Source: Ligula intestinalis (Eukaryota; Platyhelminthes; Cestoda; Diphyllobothriidea; Diphyllobothriidae). From it: a stretch of DNA of 64,000 nt. The position numbers were made by a program, and so were the translations under genes. Positions 38,001-42,387 of the stretch are shown here, piece after piece; position 1 is the first letter of the stretch, and every line of letters starts with the position of its first letter. The stretch lies in NCBI GenBank assembly GCA_036362985.1, contig JAYGXS010000004.1, forward strand, positions 63,136,288 through 63,200,287, read 5' to 3'. The notes beneath the pieces were generated by a model. The model was not told where the DNA came from. It did not search any database and worked only from the letters and a program-made list of their open reading frames with translations.

Positions 38001-41000
38001 TTTTGTAAATATTTTTGCGTGTTGCATTCGCTGCCCTGTTTTTGTTTAGAAGGGCTTACGTTGCGCCAAACGCTGTTATGTTTGTTTTCTGTGAAATATT
38101 CCTTTAAAAATTCTTATTTTAACCTTGTCATAATATTTATGAACTTTTGTTTTACTAATATTCCGCTTGTTTACATTTCGGTGTTTGGATTGCGTTTACA
38201 GTTCAGTACCGTCAGTTTGCTGGATATAGGGCATCCCGCTAAAAATATGCCATTTTTTTGTTTGACGCGCTCTATGCTGGCGCTATATAGCGCCCGCAAT
38301 TAACACATTTAATTAAATTTAGAAAATTTTTAGACTTATTTCTCTATGCGTTATTCACTATCCATCCTTATTTCCCACCCATAAACCCCCAAATCTCACC
38401 AATCCCGTAAGACAGTAGGCTGGGGTTTTAAAAACCTGGATGGGGCTACACAAGCTACTTTTGCCCACACATTAAACCTTTAAACACGAATTTCATAAGA
38501 TAATTGGGCTGGGGGACTTTTGCCATGCGGCGGTCCTATAATAAATCCTTACTCTGGATTAAAAGGTGGACGACTGCCCACTGCTCCGGACCGCGTGCCA
38601 GAAGTTAAAGATGCACGCATAAATTTCCCGCAACTTACCCTAATTGAACTGGACTGGCAACATTCCCCACGTCCTCACAGCAACACCATGTCTTCATAGT
38701 CTGGCTCTTATGATCCCTTTTTAAATGTAGCTTTTATGTAAGATCCGAGGCGCCTGTTGAGTTGTCAGAGACCGGGTGATTTGTGGCACGTGTAGACGGT
38801 TTATTTTAACTTTTCCAGCCACAGCAGCCGAGTCGGCTATCGGTCGTCTGGCTTCTGTGTTGCCATGGCAACCAGTCAAATGAAGAAAGAGAGAAAGAGA
38901 CCGGAACAGAGCGCAAGTCCGCCTTACTATAGACTTTAGTAAGGCTTGTAGCTGTCGAAGCAGTGGGTGTACCCGGATCACTGTAATCATCAGGCCGAAT
39001 CCCAGCTTGGAATTTAAAAGGCGAGAGTCACCAGAGGGCGTGATTTATTGTGTACAGAACTCCCAGCTGCTGGTGCAATTTTCCCTGTCGCCTGTTGAGG
39101 TCTTTGCTGTATCGGCCGATTCAAGTAGCCATTAGGCAGGTGCGCTTATTTGGACGCGCTCTTGCATACGCAGGTGTGTGTGCGCACGCGCGTGTGTACG
39201 TGGCTGAATAAGCTGAGCTTTCAGGAAACCTTTATGTGGAAGATTAATCAATGAGTCAACTGTATACCTAGATTGTGGATGGCGTTTCCACTGAATGCTA
39301 CTGTCGGTTGGGGGTGGAACTTTCGATTCACTTATACCCACAAGGTCGTTGGGCCCCATTTACAGTAATTTGGTGTTTATCGAACCCCGTCAGCAGGCTA
39401 GCTATCAAAGGTATCAGCTACGGCCTTTCGCTGCGAATTGTTTCTGACCGGTGCTTCGCTTTGCTCCTTGTTCTTATTTATGCTACTGACCATGGAAGTT
39501 ATTGTGATTCGTATTTTCCCTCCCCCTCCACTCGCGGCCTTGCGAATAGGTATGAAACCTGGCTGAAGCGCAGCAAGGTCTACCTGGAACCTAATCAAGT
39601 AGAGGGAGGTGAGAACGCTACTGCTAGAGTGGAGGAGCCGCGCAAAAACGTGTCTGGTGGCGCTGCTGCTCCCGCTCGTAACGTCCGCTCGAAGGATCCC
39701 AAAGCTCCTTTCGCAAGCCTCTTCAACGCAAAGTACGGCAGCGTCGTGGAATTCATGGACGTCGAGGAAGAGGGGGGCTCGGCTAAAAATCGCCCACGCG
39801 GCAGGCTGGCTTTCCAAAGGGCAGCCATGCAGGGTCAGCGAACTGGAAAAGAGCGTGCCGAAGGCAATGGCGGTGGCCTCAAGGTGGTCGGTACGGTCTC
39901 TCGATGTAAGTTGCGCGGACCTGCGCTGCACATCTAACCCGCGGTTGCCTTTGCCCTTATTGGCTCCCTTATCTGCTTTTAAAATATAAAAAACTACTAT
40001 AAATGTTTAAGCAGGTCGATTTACCGCCACTTCCAAACTCTTCCTTGATTATGTTAACCTCTTGTGTTTGTCGATTCCACAATTCGCAATGCCACTGCCT
40101 GCATGGTCTCTGATGGAGGCTCCAGGGCACAAGGGGATATATGTCGGTGTTCCGTAGCCAGATTGGTGAGCGCCACATTGTCATAATAAGACAATTATTT
40201 GAAATCTCGAAACGCTTGAGATTCAGGGAATAGCAGGTTTGCTCAGGCAGTGATCAGTCAGGCATTGGGTCCGGTAATTGTGAGAGAAGGTATAGTCGCA
40301 TTTATCGGTGTTTGGTTTTTATTATAACAGTTCAGCCGGAGTTCTTCGGCCTAGATGCCTGCTGGGCTCAAGACACACATAGTCGTTATATTTGGATACA
40401 GCAGTCGCCGTTTATTAAGCCCACCTCGGGCCTAGACCAAATCGGGCTTAATGAGTGGCGGGTTTATTAAGCGTGGGCTTAATAACCGGCGACTACTGTA
40501 CTTACTTGTATTTGTTACGGCTGTGATCATGCCTGATCTAGCCGGCCTCAATGATGTCACGGACGATACCTCTCCATGAGTGGCGATTGGCGGCAGGGGA
40601 TCTAGAGAGCTCAACCCAGTCTCTTCTCCAGCGATGGAGACTGAAGATAGAAGGTCCAAGAACTGCTTCCATGTCTTGGTGGACGGTATCGAGCCAAGTC
40701 TTCAGTTGCCGTCCTCTTCGACGCTTCCGTGTGGGCTGCGGTCACTCTTAAACGTATCTGTCGCAGGTTGTGATGTCGACAAACAGGTTCCCCCAAATCA
40801 AAAGTCAAACAAGACGGCGTAGGAGAACAGAAACTTTACTGCCAGAAAAAATCGAGAGTACACAGGCGGAGTTGTGCCCGCCAAGTCGGTAAGCCAATTT
40901 GTGTTCGGTGCAGTGCACCCGAGACAGCTGGGCGATGCACTCACCCAGGTGGAGATAAGCGCATCTATTGGCTGAAGCACTGAGCCGCGACAATCGGTGG

Positions 41001-42107
41001 AGCATAGGAAACGAAGGACATCGCGGGACCTCTCGTAGCTGTTGGCAGACACAGTGCGTAGGCGTTGAGCCGGCGCGCGTACACAGCGAACTTGCGCGGC
41101 TTTGGCAACGAAGCCAGCGTGAGTCAGCGAGGCAGGCTCCAACAGTATCCCCTTGCAAGACCGAAGGCGGCGGAAACGACACCGAAGGCAAGATTGGTGC
41201 CTTAAAAATATGGGTGACAAAACGGTCAGGAAATAAACATGTCGTTCACTCCGGGTGATATATACAGGGGATGTGGAAGAGGAGTTGGTGGGAGCAGTGG
41301 CAGAAGTGTCAGAGTTGGAGGCAGGAGCAGGTTGGGGTTGCGGACAGGAGGGAGGAGGTAAAATGCGGGACGGTGGAATAGAGGGTTGAGGAGGAGGGGA
41401 AACAGAGAGCTCGTCCGATGAAGTGTCTGAGACAGCAGCCTTGAGCCGGTCAACGGTCACGACCTCCTCGCGAGTACCACATTGGATACGGTATGTGTTC
41501 GTCCCACGTGAGATGCAAGGAAGGGTCCCTCGTAGGGTGATTCCAGGGGCCGCCGGGCGCGATCACATCGTAGAAAGACGCTACATCACGTATGATGAAG
41601 CGGAAATTGAGAAGTTCAAATCTGACCTGTCTCCGATGTGGATATCGTGTAAAACTTTAATTCTGGAATGTTACATGACCTTTTATATACCTTATCTTTT
41701 GCTCTACGTGAATGGAGCCTTTTTTTGCTGAAAGTTAAGGATTTTCAATCCTAAATATAGCATTCATCTCCCTCTCTCTGTCTCTTTCAGTTGAACGGAA
41801 CGCAAGCAAGAGGCAGGAGCAGGCAGCTCGTGAAGCCAACAAGAACATTCGTCAGGCCAAAGGCAGTCGCACCTTTGGACAGATGCGGAAGCCAGAACAG
41901 ATTCTGAAACAGCGGCGCAAGCGTGAGAAACAGAACAGCTTTGCGAGGGCAAACAAGGCGAAGAAGGGCGGTGCCGGTCGCGCGCGTGGTGGCGGCGGCG
42001 CCGGTGGTAGTGCACGTGGCGGCAGAAAAGGTGGTGTCGGTGGCCGTGGCGGCGGCGGCAGGAGGGGTGGTGGCGGTGTCGGAAAGTCATCGAGGCGCGG
42101 AAAGTAG
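10882..42107 (+). CDS. DDX54: ATP-dependent RNA helicase DDX54/Dbp10, 16 exons
   Basis: DEAD-box helicase of the nucleolar Dbp10/DDX54 family, which works in 60S ribosomal subunit biogenesis (human DDX54 also acts as a nuclear-receptor corepressor). Joining 16 GT-AG exons gives 2697 nt, 898 aa plus stop; human DDX54 is 881 aa. In order: Q-motif region [13 protein letters not shown] (30-42) to PTPIQ (53-57), motif I SRTGSGKT (74-81, K80), PTRELA (107-112), TPGR in exon 5, motif II DEGD (180-183; normally DEAD), SAT (211-213), motif V TDVAARG (328-334), motif VI HRVGRVAR (357-364). Then come the Dbp10 C-terminal region ([20 protein letters not shown]) and a Gly/Arg-rich tail from about residue 853. 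Introns 1-6 are 40-85 nt; introns 7-15 are 1.8-7.3 kb and full of transposons. The start is the first ATG in the open frame, just after an acceptor-like AG. The orthology call is strong because co-linearity extends beyond the helicase core. Confidence 0.95.
11099..11284 (+). CDS. DDX54: DDX54 exon 2
   Basis: Residues 60-121, with the Walker A motif SRTGSGKT and motif Ia PTRELA. The acceptor is the AG at 11097-11098; the alternative AG at 11090-11091 would bring in an in-frame TAA. Donor GAG|GTAAGT. Confidence 0.9.
11333..11382 (+). CDS. DDX54: DDX54 exon 3
   Basis: 50 nt coding [16 protein letters not shown], the conserved GG-containing block of RecA domain 1. Ends in phase 2; the Lys codon is completed by exon 4. 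Confidence 0.85.
11436..11477 (+). CDS. DDX54: DDX54 exon 4
   Basis: 42-nt exon coding [13 protein letters not shown]. The donor AT|GTGGGT was chosen because joining to exon 5 restores the NPDIIIATPGR block found in human DDX54. Confidence 0.85.
11522..11617 (+). CDS. DDX54: DDX54 exon 5 (motifs Ib and II)
   Basis: Codes [12 protein letters not shown] and YVVFDEGDR. Motif II at 11604-11615 reads GAT GAG GGG GAT, giving DEGD where the family has DEAD. Ends in phase 2 within an Arg codon. Confidence 0.9.
11687..11870 (+). CDS. DDX54: DDX54 exon 6 (motif III)
   Basis: Residues 184-245. [10 protein letters not shown], then IFSATLP (motif III SAT), then the EFARAGL.DP.LIRLDVD block diagnostic of DDX54. 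Ends in phase 0 at CAG|GTAACC. Confidence 0.9.
11956..12087 (+). CDS. DDX54: DDX54 exon 7 (motif IV)
   Basis: Residues 246-289. Start of RecA domain 2 with motif IV-like [15 protein letters not shown]. Acceptor CACACAG, donor GCA|GTACGT. This is the last exon before introns become long. Confidence 0.9.
12582..13240. repeat. Tandem repeat R2 in DDX54 intron 7 (two ~250-bp units)
   Basis: Unit 1 (12582-12830) and unit 2 (12831-13075) share TCAATTCTGATTGAAAGGTG, GATTGACTAAAC and CTCCTCCTTCACCTACCTTT. The downstream part to 13240 has a diverged relative, in the same order, at 22690-23080 in intron 9. No ORF; class unknown. Confidence 0.7.
13858..13883. repeat. (GT)n microsatellite
   Basis: 26-bp GT run that abuts the left edge of R1 copy 2. 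Confidence 0.9.
13884..14480 (+). repeat. Dispersed repeat R1, copy 2
   Basis: Starts TCGACCATCGATTTCGATG and runs through the CACCGCCTCACCTAGTC block to the TGCTGCTATAGGTACGTGCC end, matching 42388-43015 in order. It lies in DDX54 intron 7. Confidence 0.65.
14574..14784 (+). CDS. DDX54: DDX54 exon 8 (motif V, first half of motif VI)
   Basis: Residues 290-359. Includes HSGLDPVAR, motif [12 protein letters not shown] and the first half of motif VI, FIHRV(G). Ends in phase 1 inside the Gly360 codon at G|GTAAGT; the 7.3-kb LINE-bearing intron follows. Confidence 0.9.
15620..17545 (-). CDS. CR1-like LINE ORF2, reverse transcriptase part
   Basis: 641-codon frame with all RT blocks: KSPGPD (148-153), NNYRPVSL (206-213), QHGFRRGRS (243-251), motif [13 protein letters not shown] (D279), motif [12 protein letters not shown] (334-344), motif C MFADD (364-368). 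It ends with the CR1-type C-terminal block [14 protein letters not shown]. The N-terminal codons overlap the endonuclease frame, so this is the downstream part of a broken ORF2, not a separate protein. It copies element RNA into the genome by target-primed reverse transcription. Confidence 0.9.
   Translation of the reverse strand: MAYAGLKNRSEQKAEAVEKMLADRTPASVSAYKTQRNRVKGLILKTRRAFEADLLNRTTVNPKLFYSYLRQSTKNKDPIPLLRTAEGRDLIDDEAKADHLSKFFQSVFTKETAYDHPTDDTEADTVVETVQFPEAAVLKELLSLKESKSPGPDNVTAKILKELANELAKPLSMLFQTSFETGCVPVDWKSARITPLYKGGSRVSANNYRPVSLTAICCKIMEKIIKQQLIQFLEQNHLLSDAQHGFRRGRSCVTNLLYCLERWTEAVDSGNSVHAVYIDFKKAFDSVPHHRLLYKVSRIGVRGRLLTWIKSFLIGRSQTVHISDKQSAKVEVESGVPQGSVLGPILFVIYINDCVRELDCGIAMFADDIKLWSEIRAVADEVHLQENLNRLQKWSADWLLPFNESKCTTIRVGKSGSSNGTAYRLNDKPLKEVNAQKDLGVWITPSLKPSLHCTKVAKSAMSILYLVKRAFSTFNEECFTKVFGTFVRPHLESAIQAWRPWARKDINILEKVQRRATKLVMGQGSQPYETRLSNLNLFPLRYRQLRGDLILAFRVLRLQDCCLISGDFFELATTTNLRGHPLKLKVTGARLDARKHFFLKRVVGAWNALPQDVVMSESLEGFKQKLDRYSSARWIGTDNLQ
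17482..18420 (-). CDS. CR1-like LINE ORF2, APE endonuclease part
   Basis: 312 codons with apurinic-endonuclease signatures: YTNAQS near the start, ITETWL (catalytic Glu), [20 protein letters not shown] and SDHVVLL near the end of the domain. It runs into a stop at 17482 after KRKLWKKC, while the RT frame continues in the -1 frame across the A6 run at 17488-17493. One lost A explains the break; a programmed -1 shift is possible but no ideal slippery heptamer is present. Confidence 0.85.
   Translation of the reverse strand: MYTNAQSMLSKLDELKIHAFELSPDIVSITETWLSEQVADGEVSMPGYRLFRKDREGRQGGGVATNVKNGLTVLDKTDKLACTFEAIWLSIKVPGAPNLDVLTLYRPPRREPVVDASLLEELEKITARSDILIVGDFNAPHIDWGAACAHSSDLTFDSCLLSMTLKLFLTQHVTFPTRMRDGQQSNCLDLVLTKSQDSIDEVSCLPPLGKSDHVVLLWEYSLFSIPERPSTARRNIWRGDFDRMKTELTRADWETLFSGNITADWGAFRTTLHRLIDNHCPISRKKVNTRPQWLTQALKIEVNKKRKLWKKC
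18459..18948 (-). pseudogene. CR1-like LINE ORF1, C-terminal part (shifted frame)
   Basis: Continuation of ORF1 after a frameshift at the T4 run 18949-18952 on the plus strand: [22 protein letters not shown], then [11 protein letters not shown] basic segment with this spacing is usual in CR1-group ORF1 proteins. Two diverged direct copies of an ~80-bp unit lie inside. Confidence 0.65.
18484..18711. repeat. Direct repeat inside LINE ORF1
   Basis: 18484-18564 and 18628-18711 share CACTTGGTTGTTGTAAATAA, (G/C)CGACTGTG(C/T)GGT(C/T)ATCCGG and ACAGTGGACG/ACAATGGACG. The period is about 145 bp, in phase near-neutral, so it probably duplicated within the ORF1 C-terminus. Confidence 0.7.
18922..20058 (-). 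CDS. CR1-like LINE ORF1, main part
   Basis: 378 codons. N-terminal Cys/His-rich patch ([15 protein letters not shown]), then a predicted helical segment ([19 protein letters not shown]), then a long low-complexity Ser/Thr/Lys-rich middle. This is typical of nucleic-acid-binding LINE ORF1 proteins. The frame ends early (SPWQTA) because of a one-base insertion at 18949-18952; the natural product continues in the segment 18459-18948. Confidence 0.7.
   Translation of the reverse strand: MTTSHNSQKGENSDTDDTHCPTASEHCKHCPKISKLESRIDLLGDVITWFLKHGALKPLDETSGNQQLESVLTEVATRHQAIGPSAIKTEEKQTQTSPNIPSQESSGSGIIKTARRRGKRLPDQPVSPSLQVKTSEIARKGIREELGEEKETVFAPRKLQSDAHKAMKAKEAAEKQTREPILTVHAPTVDQSATAETSLNNLAVNNKNTIGSPRKVQAAVSKDTKENTKALHQEVTDGVEGTQKVTDRGKSFVIPGLPESTASTAINQKVGDSVAGPSLKPTVENEGSTSTIQSSRTQDGHNSSTRAVNEQASDSVVGTKNGTKREASIIIQGLTESTAATPMDRHSADVQLFHALMNKMLGPNVPLVRKGLSPWQTA
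20106..20565. repeat. Tandem tRNA-like monomers upstream of LINE ORF1
   Basis: Three partial monomers, at about 20106, 20276 and 20365. Each begins with a GGACAGTT(G/T)GGTCGT-like motif followed by AACCCTGTCAAT(A/G)CAC. Monomers 1 and 3 also carry GTGGCCGAGCGG(T/C)(C/T)(T/A)AGACGTTC followed by CACCTCCTAAATCG-like sequence on the plus strand. The GTGGCCGAGCGG block matches a Leu/Ser-tRNA A box; the B-box region is degenerate. Either a SINE cluster or the LINE's 5' UTR monomers. Confidence 0.6.
20643..20868. repeat. Tandem duplication, ~112-bp period
   Basis: Unit 1 begins CCGAGAAAGTGTAGTCTAAT (20643) and unit 2 CCGAGATAGTGTAGTCTAAT (20753). Both end in TTTTCTAG(C/T)GATTATACA-like sequence. 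Non-coding. Confidence 0.7.
20870..22040. other. Rest of DDX54 intron 8, nothing recognised
   Basis: Several overlapping short ORFs without family character. The acceptor region at 22020-22040 is pyrimidine-rich. Confidence 0.4.
22041..22297 (+). CDS. DDX54: DDX54 exon 9 (second half of motif VI)
   Basis: Residues 360-445. Completes motif VI as [10 protein letters not shown], so Arg361 and Arg364 are present. Then [15 protein letters not shown], typical of DDX54, and a Gln-rich stretch. Ends in phase 0 at CTG|GTAGGG. Confidence 0.9.
22690..23080. repeat. Repeat R2 relative in DDX54 intron 9
   Basis: Diverged single-copy relative of 12582-13240: ATCTACCGCACTCCCTC, CCACCTCAACCTGGTGT, then GATGCGCAGCCCG in the same order and orientation. 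Confidence 0.55.
23200..23490 (-). repeat. Repeat R3, inverted copy
   Basis: The reverse complement matches R3 at 28463-28812: blocks corresponding to GCAAACCACT(C/T)GAAC, CTCTCTCAGG(C/T)C and AGCCCTGGCTT(C/T)GCCACTG. No coding potential. Confidence 0.6.
24729..24880 (-). mobile_element. tRNA-like SINE (family S1), inverted copy
   Basis: Carries GTGGATCCGACAA.GCAAAGG at its 3' end and a GATTCGAAACCTGG segment whose complement is a B-box-like sequence. It aligns with copies at 26735, 30498, 32583 and 56415. Confidence 0.65.
25330..25465 (+). CDS. DDX54: DDX54 exon 10
   Basis: Codes [19 protein letters not shown], then ESVRRAKEI and VHPIF, collinear with human Y.RSRPAPSPESIKRAKE...HPLF. The acceptor AG at 25328-25329 is the one that keeps phase with exon 9; the AG at 25337 does not. 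Donor T|GTGAGT. Confidence 0.85.
26394..26411. repeat. Poly-G run (18)
   Basis: Eighteen consecutive G within DDX54 intron 10, a likely assembly-fragile spot. Confidence 0.95.
26735..26895 (-). mobile_element. tRNA-like SINE (family S1), diverged inverted copy
   Basis: Shares AGGGAGACTG, GGCCGTCATCAGCCAG and GGTTCAAACCCGG(A) (complement of the B-box region) with the other S1 copies. More diverged than the rest. Confidence 0.5.
27330..27400 (+). CDS. DDX54: DDX54 exon 11
   Basis: 71-nt exon coding (S)[19 protein letters not shown], then RRLP. It fills the gap between HPIF (exon 10) and TIFEAL (exon 12) with the same spacing as human DDX54. Acceptor TTTTCTTCAG, donor CCG|GTGAGT. Confidence 0.8.
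27517..27834. mobile_element. MITE-like element (family M1)
   Basis: Terminal inverted repeats of about 33 bp: GGGCTGTCTTGTGGGGCCGC on the left pairs with CTCCCTAAAAATAAA-containing sequence read from the right. A right sub-terminal motif TAAGACACTTGGGCCGGGGG recurs near 38405, 38495 and (reversed) 45555. Non-coding, ~318 bp. Confidence 0.55.
27865..27909 (-). ncRNA. Hammerhead-like motif in a Penelope 3' end
   Basis: The minus strand reads CTGATGC, a stem of ATCC/GGAT with loop CCAAAT, then GAAAC and GTC followed by AGGCG. AGGCG can pair with CGTCT just before CTGATG to form a 5-bp stem I. This is the layout of the minimal hammerhead ribozymes reported in Penelope-like elements. A9 of the core is C here, so this copy may be inactive. 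Confidence 0.4.
28463..28812 (+). repeat. Repeat R3, longest copy
   Basis: Starts AATCCCAGGTGGGAAGTAAA and ends at a GTGTACGTGATTAAATAAGC-type segment. It shares both ends and several internal blocks (AGGTCTTTGCTG(C/T)ATCGGCCGA, CTTATTTGGACGC) with 38997-39218. Confidence 0.7.
29359..30048 (+). pseudogene. Penelope-like element, RT C-terminus plus GIY-YIG endonuclease
   Basis: 229 codons. The RT thumb/linker ([14 protein letters not shown], then a domain ending [11 protein letters not shown]) is followed by a GIY-YIG-type nuclease: [21 protein letters not shown], with further conserved KHLLDSGH and YMEASYI. This order (RT then GIY-YIG) defines canonical Penelope-like elements. The RT palm is missing, so it is a 5'-truncated but uninterrupted copy. 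It belongs to a different subfamily from the pair at 53.7-56.4 kb and lies sense to DDX54 in intron 11. Confidence 0.8.
30498..30745 (+). mobile_element. tRNA-like SINE (family S1)
   Basis: Contains the B-box-like CCGGGTTCGAATCTCGGGG followed by GAGATTGGGTATGACTGACTG and a TCTGTCGGATTCA end. Head similarity to the 32583 copy starts at AGCGGAACTTAATT. Confidence 0.75.
31050..31208 (+). CDS. DDX54: DDX54 exon 12
   Basis: 53 codons: [21 protein letters not shown], then a Lys/Arg- and Glu-rich tract. Matches the ATIFEI...VMRAKRQKDRK region of human DDX54. Donor GAG|GTGAGT. Confidence 0.9.
32583..32826 (+). mobile_element. tRNA-like SINE (family S1), best copy
   Basis: Contains GGGGACCCGTGGACTAGAGG (A-box-like) and TTCCGGGTTCAAATCTCGG (B-box-like), then GAGATTGGGTATGACTGGCTG, ending TTTGTCGGATCCACTTC. 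It abuts a Penelope fragment. Confidence 0.75.
32830..33240 (+). pseudogene. Penelope-like element GIY-YIG fragment
   Basis: [19 protein letters not shown] (GIY-YIG core), [18 protein letters not shown], then [12 protein letters not shown]. After frame breaks near 33050 the plus strand still encodes an [16 protein letters not shown] C-terminal block. 5'-truncated, in DDX54 intron 12. Confidence 0.7.
33588..33760 (+). CDS. DDX54: DDX54 exon 13
   Basis: Codes [24 protein letters not shown] and [12 protein letters not shown], collinear with the FYIPYRPKDFDSERGLSI block of human DDX54. Ends in phase 2 at GG|GTACTG. Confidence 0.9.
33838..33945 (+). repeat. Direct repeat D1, left copy
   Basis: TACTGTATTCACTCTCGACA, then GGTCATGGTAACA and GTCGTCCGGAT. 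The right copy is at 36151-36262 in the same orientation; the two flank the RTE fragment and the foldback element. Confidence 0.7.
33989..35110 (+). pseudogene. RTE-like LINE, RT and C-terminal part
   Basis: RT blocks [39 protein letters not shown], then [13 protein letters not shown]. The C-terminal part carries [29 protein letters not shown] and [12 protein letters not shown], typical of the RTE clade (as in SR2 of schistosomes). Broken by a frameshift near 34322 and an in-frame TAG at 34531. The same 3' end recurs inverted at 40501-40750. Confidence 0.8.
35128..36103. mobile_element. Foldback element with ~360-bp inverted arms
   Basis: The left arm (35128-~35490) is an imperfect reverse complement of the right arm (~35730-36103). 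The outermost 34 bp (35128-35161 against 36070-36103) differ at only about four positions; further in, TCTTTTCAGTCAC, GCCTTTTTAAATT and CGCCTTCTTTAAATT-type blocks pair in order. The centre (~240 bp) is unpaired and non-coding. It lies just 3' of the RTE fragment in DDX54 intron 13. Confidence 0.8.
36151..36262 (+). repeat. Direct repeat D1, right copy
   Basis: TACTGTATTCACTCTCGACA, then GGTCATGGTAACA and CTCGTCCGGAT, about 2.3 kb from the left copy. Confidence 0.7.
36906..37055 (+). CDS. DDX54: DDX54 exon 14 (Dbp10 C-terminal region)
   Basis: Codes [20 protein letters not shown] and [17 protein letters not shown], the signature of the Dbp10 C-terminal domain (human: LKWDRKKKRFV...IKTESGRYISSSYK). 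Ends in phase 2 at AA|GTAAGT. Confidence 0.95.
37833..37970. repeat. Interstitial telomere-like TTAGGG block
   Basis: Degenerate run of GGGTTAGGG/GGGCTAGG/TTTAGGG/GGGTTTGGG units over about 130 bp in DDX54 intron 14. TTAGGG is the telomere unit of flatworms. It lies inside a gene, so it is interstitial. Confidence 0.75.
38390..38560. repeat. M1 MITE remnants (two right ends)
   Basis: CCCGTAAGACAGTAGGCTGGGG followed by GGGGCTAC, and ATAAGATAATTGGGCTGGGGG, resemble the right sub-terminal part of the element at 27517-27834. No left ends were found. Confidence 0.4.
38997..39218 (+). repeat. Repeat R3, short copy
   Basis: Matches both ends of 28463-28812 with an internal deletion of about 120 bp. 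A GTGTGTGTGCGCACGCGCGTG alternating patch follows the common GGACGC block. Confidence 0.7.
39550..39905 (+). CDS. DDX54: DDX54 exon 15
   Basis: Codes (K)[14 protein letters not shown] (human YQKWKQKQKI), a low-complexity insert, then [17 protein letters not shown] and an Arg/Gly/Gln-rich segment. Donor T|GTAAGT. The insert accounts for most of the extra length over human DDX54. Confidence 0.85.
40399..40498. mobile_element. 100-bp MITE with TA target duplication (pogo/Tc1-like)
   Basis: Left end CAGCAGTCGCCGTTTATTAA and right end (reverse complement) CAGTAGTCGCCGGTTATTAA; the TIRs are about 26 bp with two mismatches in the first 20. TA precedes (40397-40398) and follows (40499-40500). CAGTAGTC ends with TA duplication fit the Tc1/mariner-pogo group. 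Non-coding. Confidence 0.8.
40501..40750 (-). pseudogene. RTE-like LINE 3' end, truncated
   Basis: The reverse complement matches the last ~230 bp of 33989-35110, including ACATGGAAGCAGTTCTTG and GGCCGGCTAGATCAGGCATG. The element ends in a short ACAAATACAAGTA tail. Confidence 0.75.
40771..41144 (-). repeat. Gypsy LTR (single)
   Basis: The minus strand begins TGTTGGAGCCTGCC right after a purine tract CAAGGGGATAC (candidate polypurine tract) and ends in CA near 40771, about 374 bp. A 3' LTR is inferred from the integrase end that precedes it. The inner boundary is well supported, the outer one (40771 or 40774) is not. Confidence 0.55.
41145..41575 (-). pseudogene. Ty3/Gypsy pol fragment, integrase C-terminus
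   Basis: The minus strand encodes a YEGPF-like block, then [14 protein letters not shown] followed by a Pro/Ser-rich tail and an [10 protein letters not shown] motif, matching the usual G-P-Y/F...V..DRLKPA...TRSGR order at the Gypsy Pol C-terminus. One frameshift near 41470. It runs directly into the LTR and lies antisense in DDX54 intron 15. Confidence 0.65.
41576..41750 (+). repeat. Rex1-like LINE 3' end, truncated
   Basis: GAAGCGGAAATTGAGAAG..CAAATCTGACCTGTC and the following sequence match 44830-45010, the 3' end of the Rex1-like LINE. Confidence 0.6.
41791..42107 (+). CDS. DDX54: DDX54 exon 16 (Gly/Arg-rich tail)
   Basis: Residues 794-898. [12 protein letters not shown], then [17 protein letters not shown] (human ELKTKQQILKQRRRAQK), then a Gly/Arg-rich tail ([23 protein letters not shown]) ending SSRRGK and TAG at 42105. 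Tails of this type bind RNA and are often arginine-methylated. Confidence 0.95.
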
Positions 42108-42153
42108 AAAGCCCCCACCCCCACCTTCGTCCCCGCTAAACAGACATTTGAAG

Positions 42154-42159
42154 AATATA
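42154..42159 (+). terminator. Candidate DDX54 polyadenylation signal AATATA
   Basis: AATATA variant hexamer 47 nt after the stop, followed by T-rich and GT-rich sequence. No AATAAA is closer. Confidence 0.4.
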
Positions 42160-42387
42160 TTTTGTAAATACAAGGCTTGTTTTGTCTGAGTCTTCTAGTT
42201 CTAGCTCCACCGTGATCCTGTGCCCGCAGGGATTTCTGTGCCCTTAGGGGGTACGTCAGTAGACAATCTACCGATGATGGGTGATTATGTATTATAACCG
42301 CCTACTTACAAATTTACAGTAGTGCTGTTTTGAAGGTCTTCTTTTTCGAGCCCCCTTAGCGAGGTGTGCGGTCGGACGTAATCAGTG

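Noticed and set aside
40798..41460. 220-codon Pro/Ser-rich minus-strand ORF as a host gene
   Set aside because: Its start matches the VDRLKAA...TRS.R end of Gypsy Pol and it then runs into an LTR-like sequence.
41764..42124. His/Arg- and Pro-rich minus-strand ORFs
   Set aside because: Antisense shadows of the Gly/Arg-rich last exon of DDX54.
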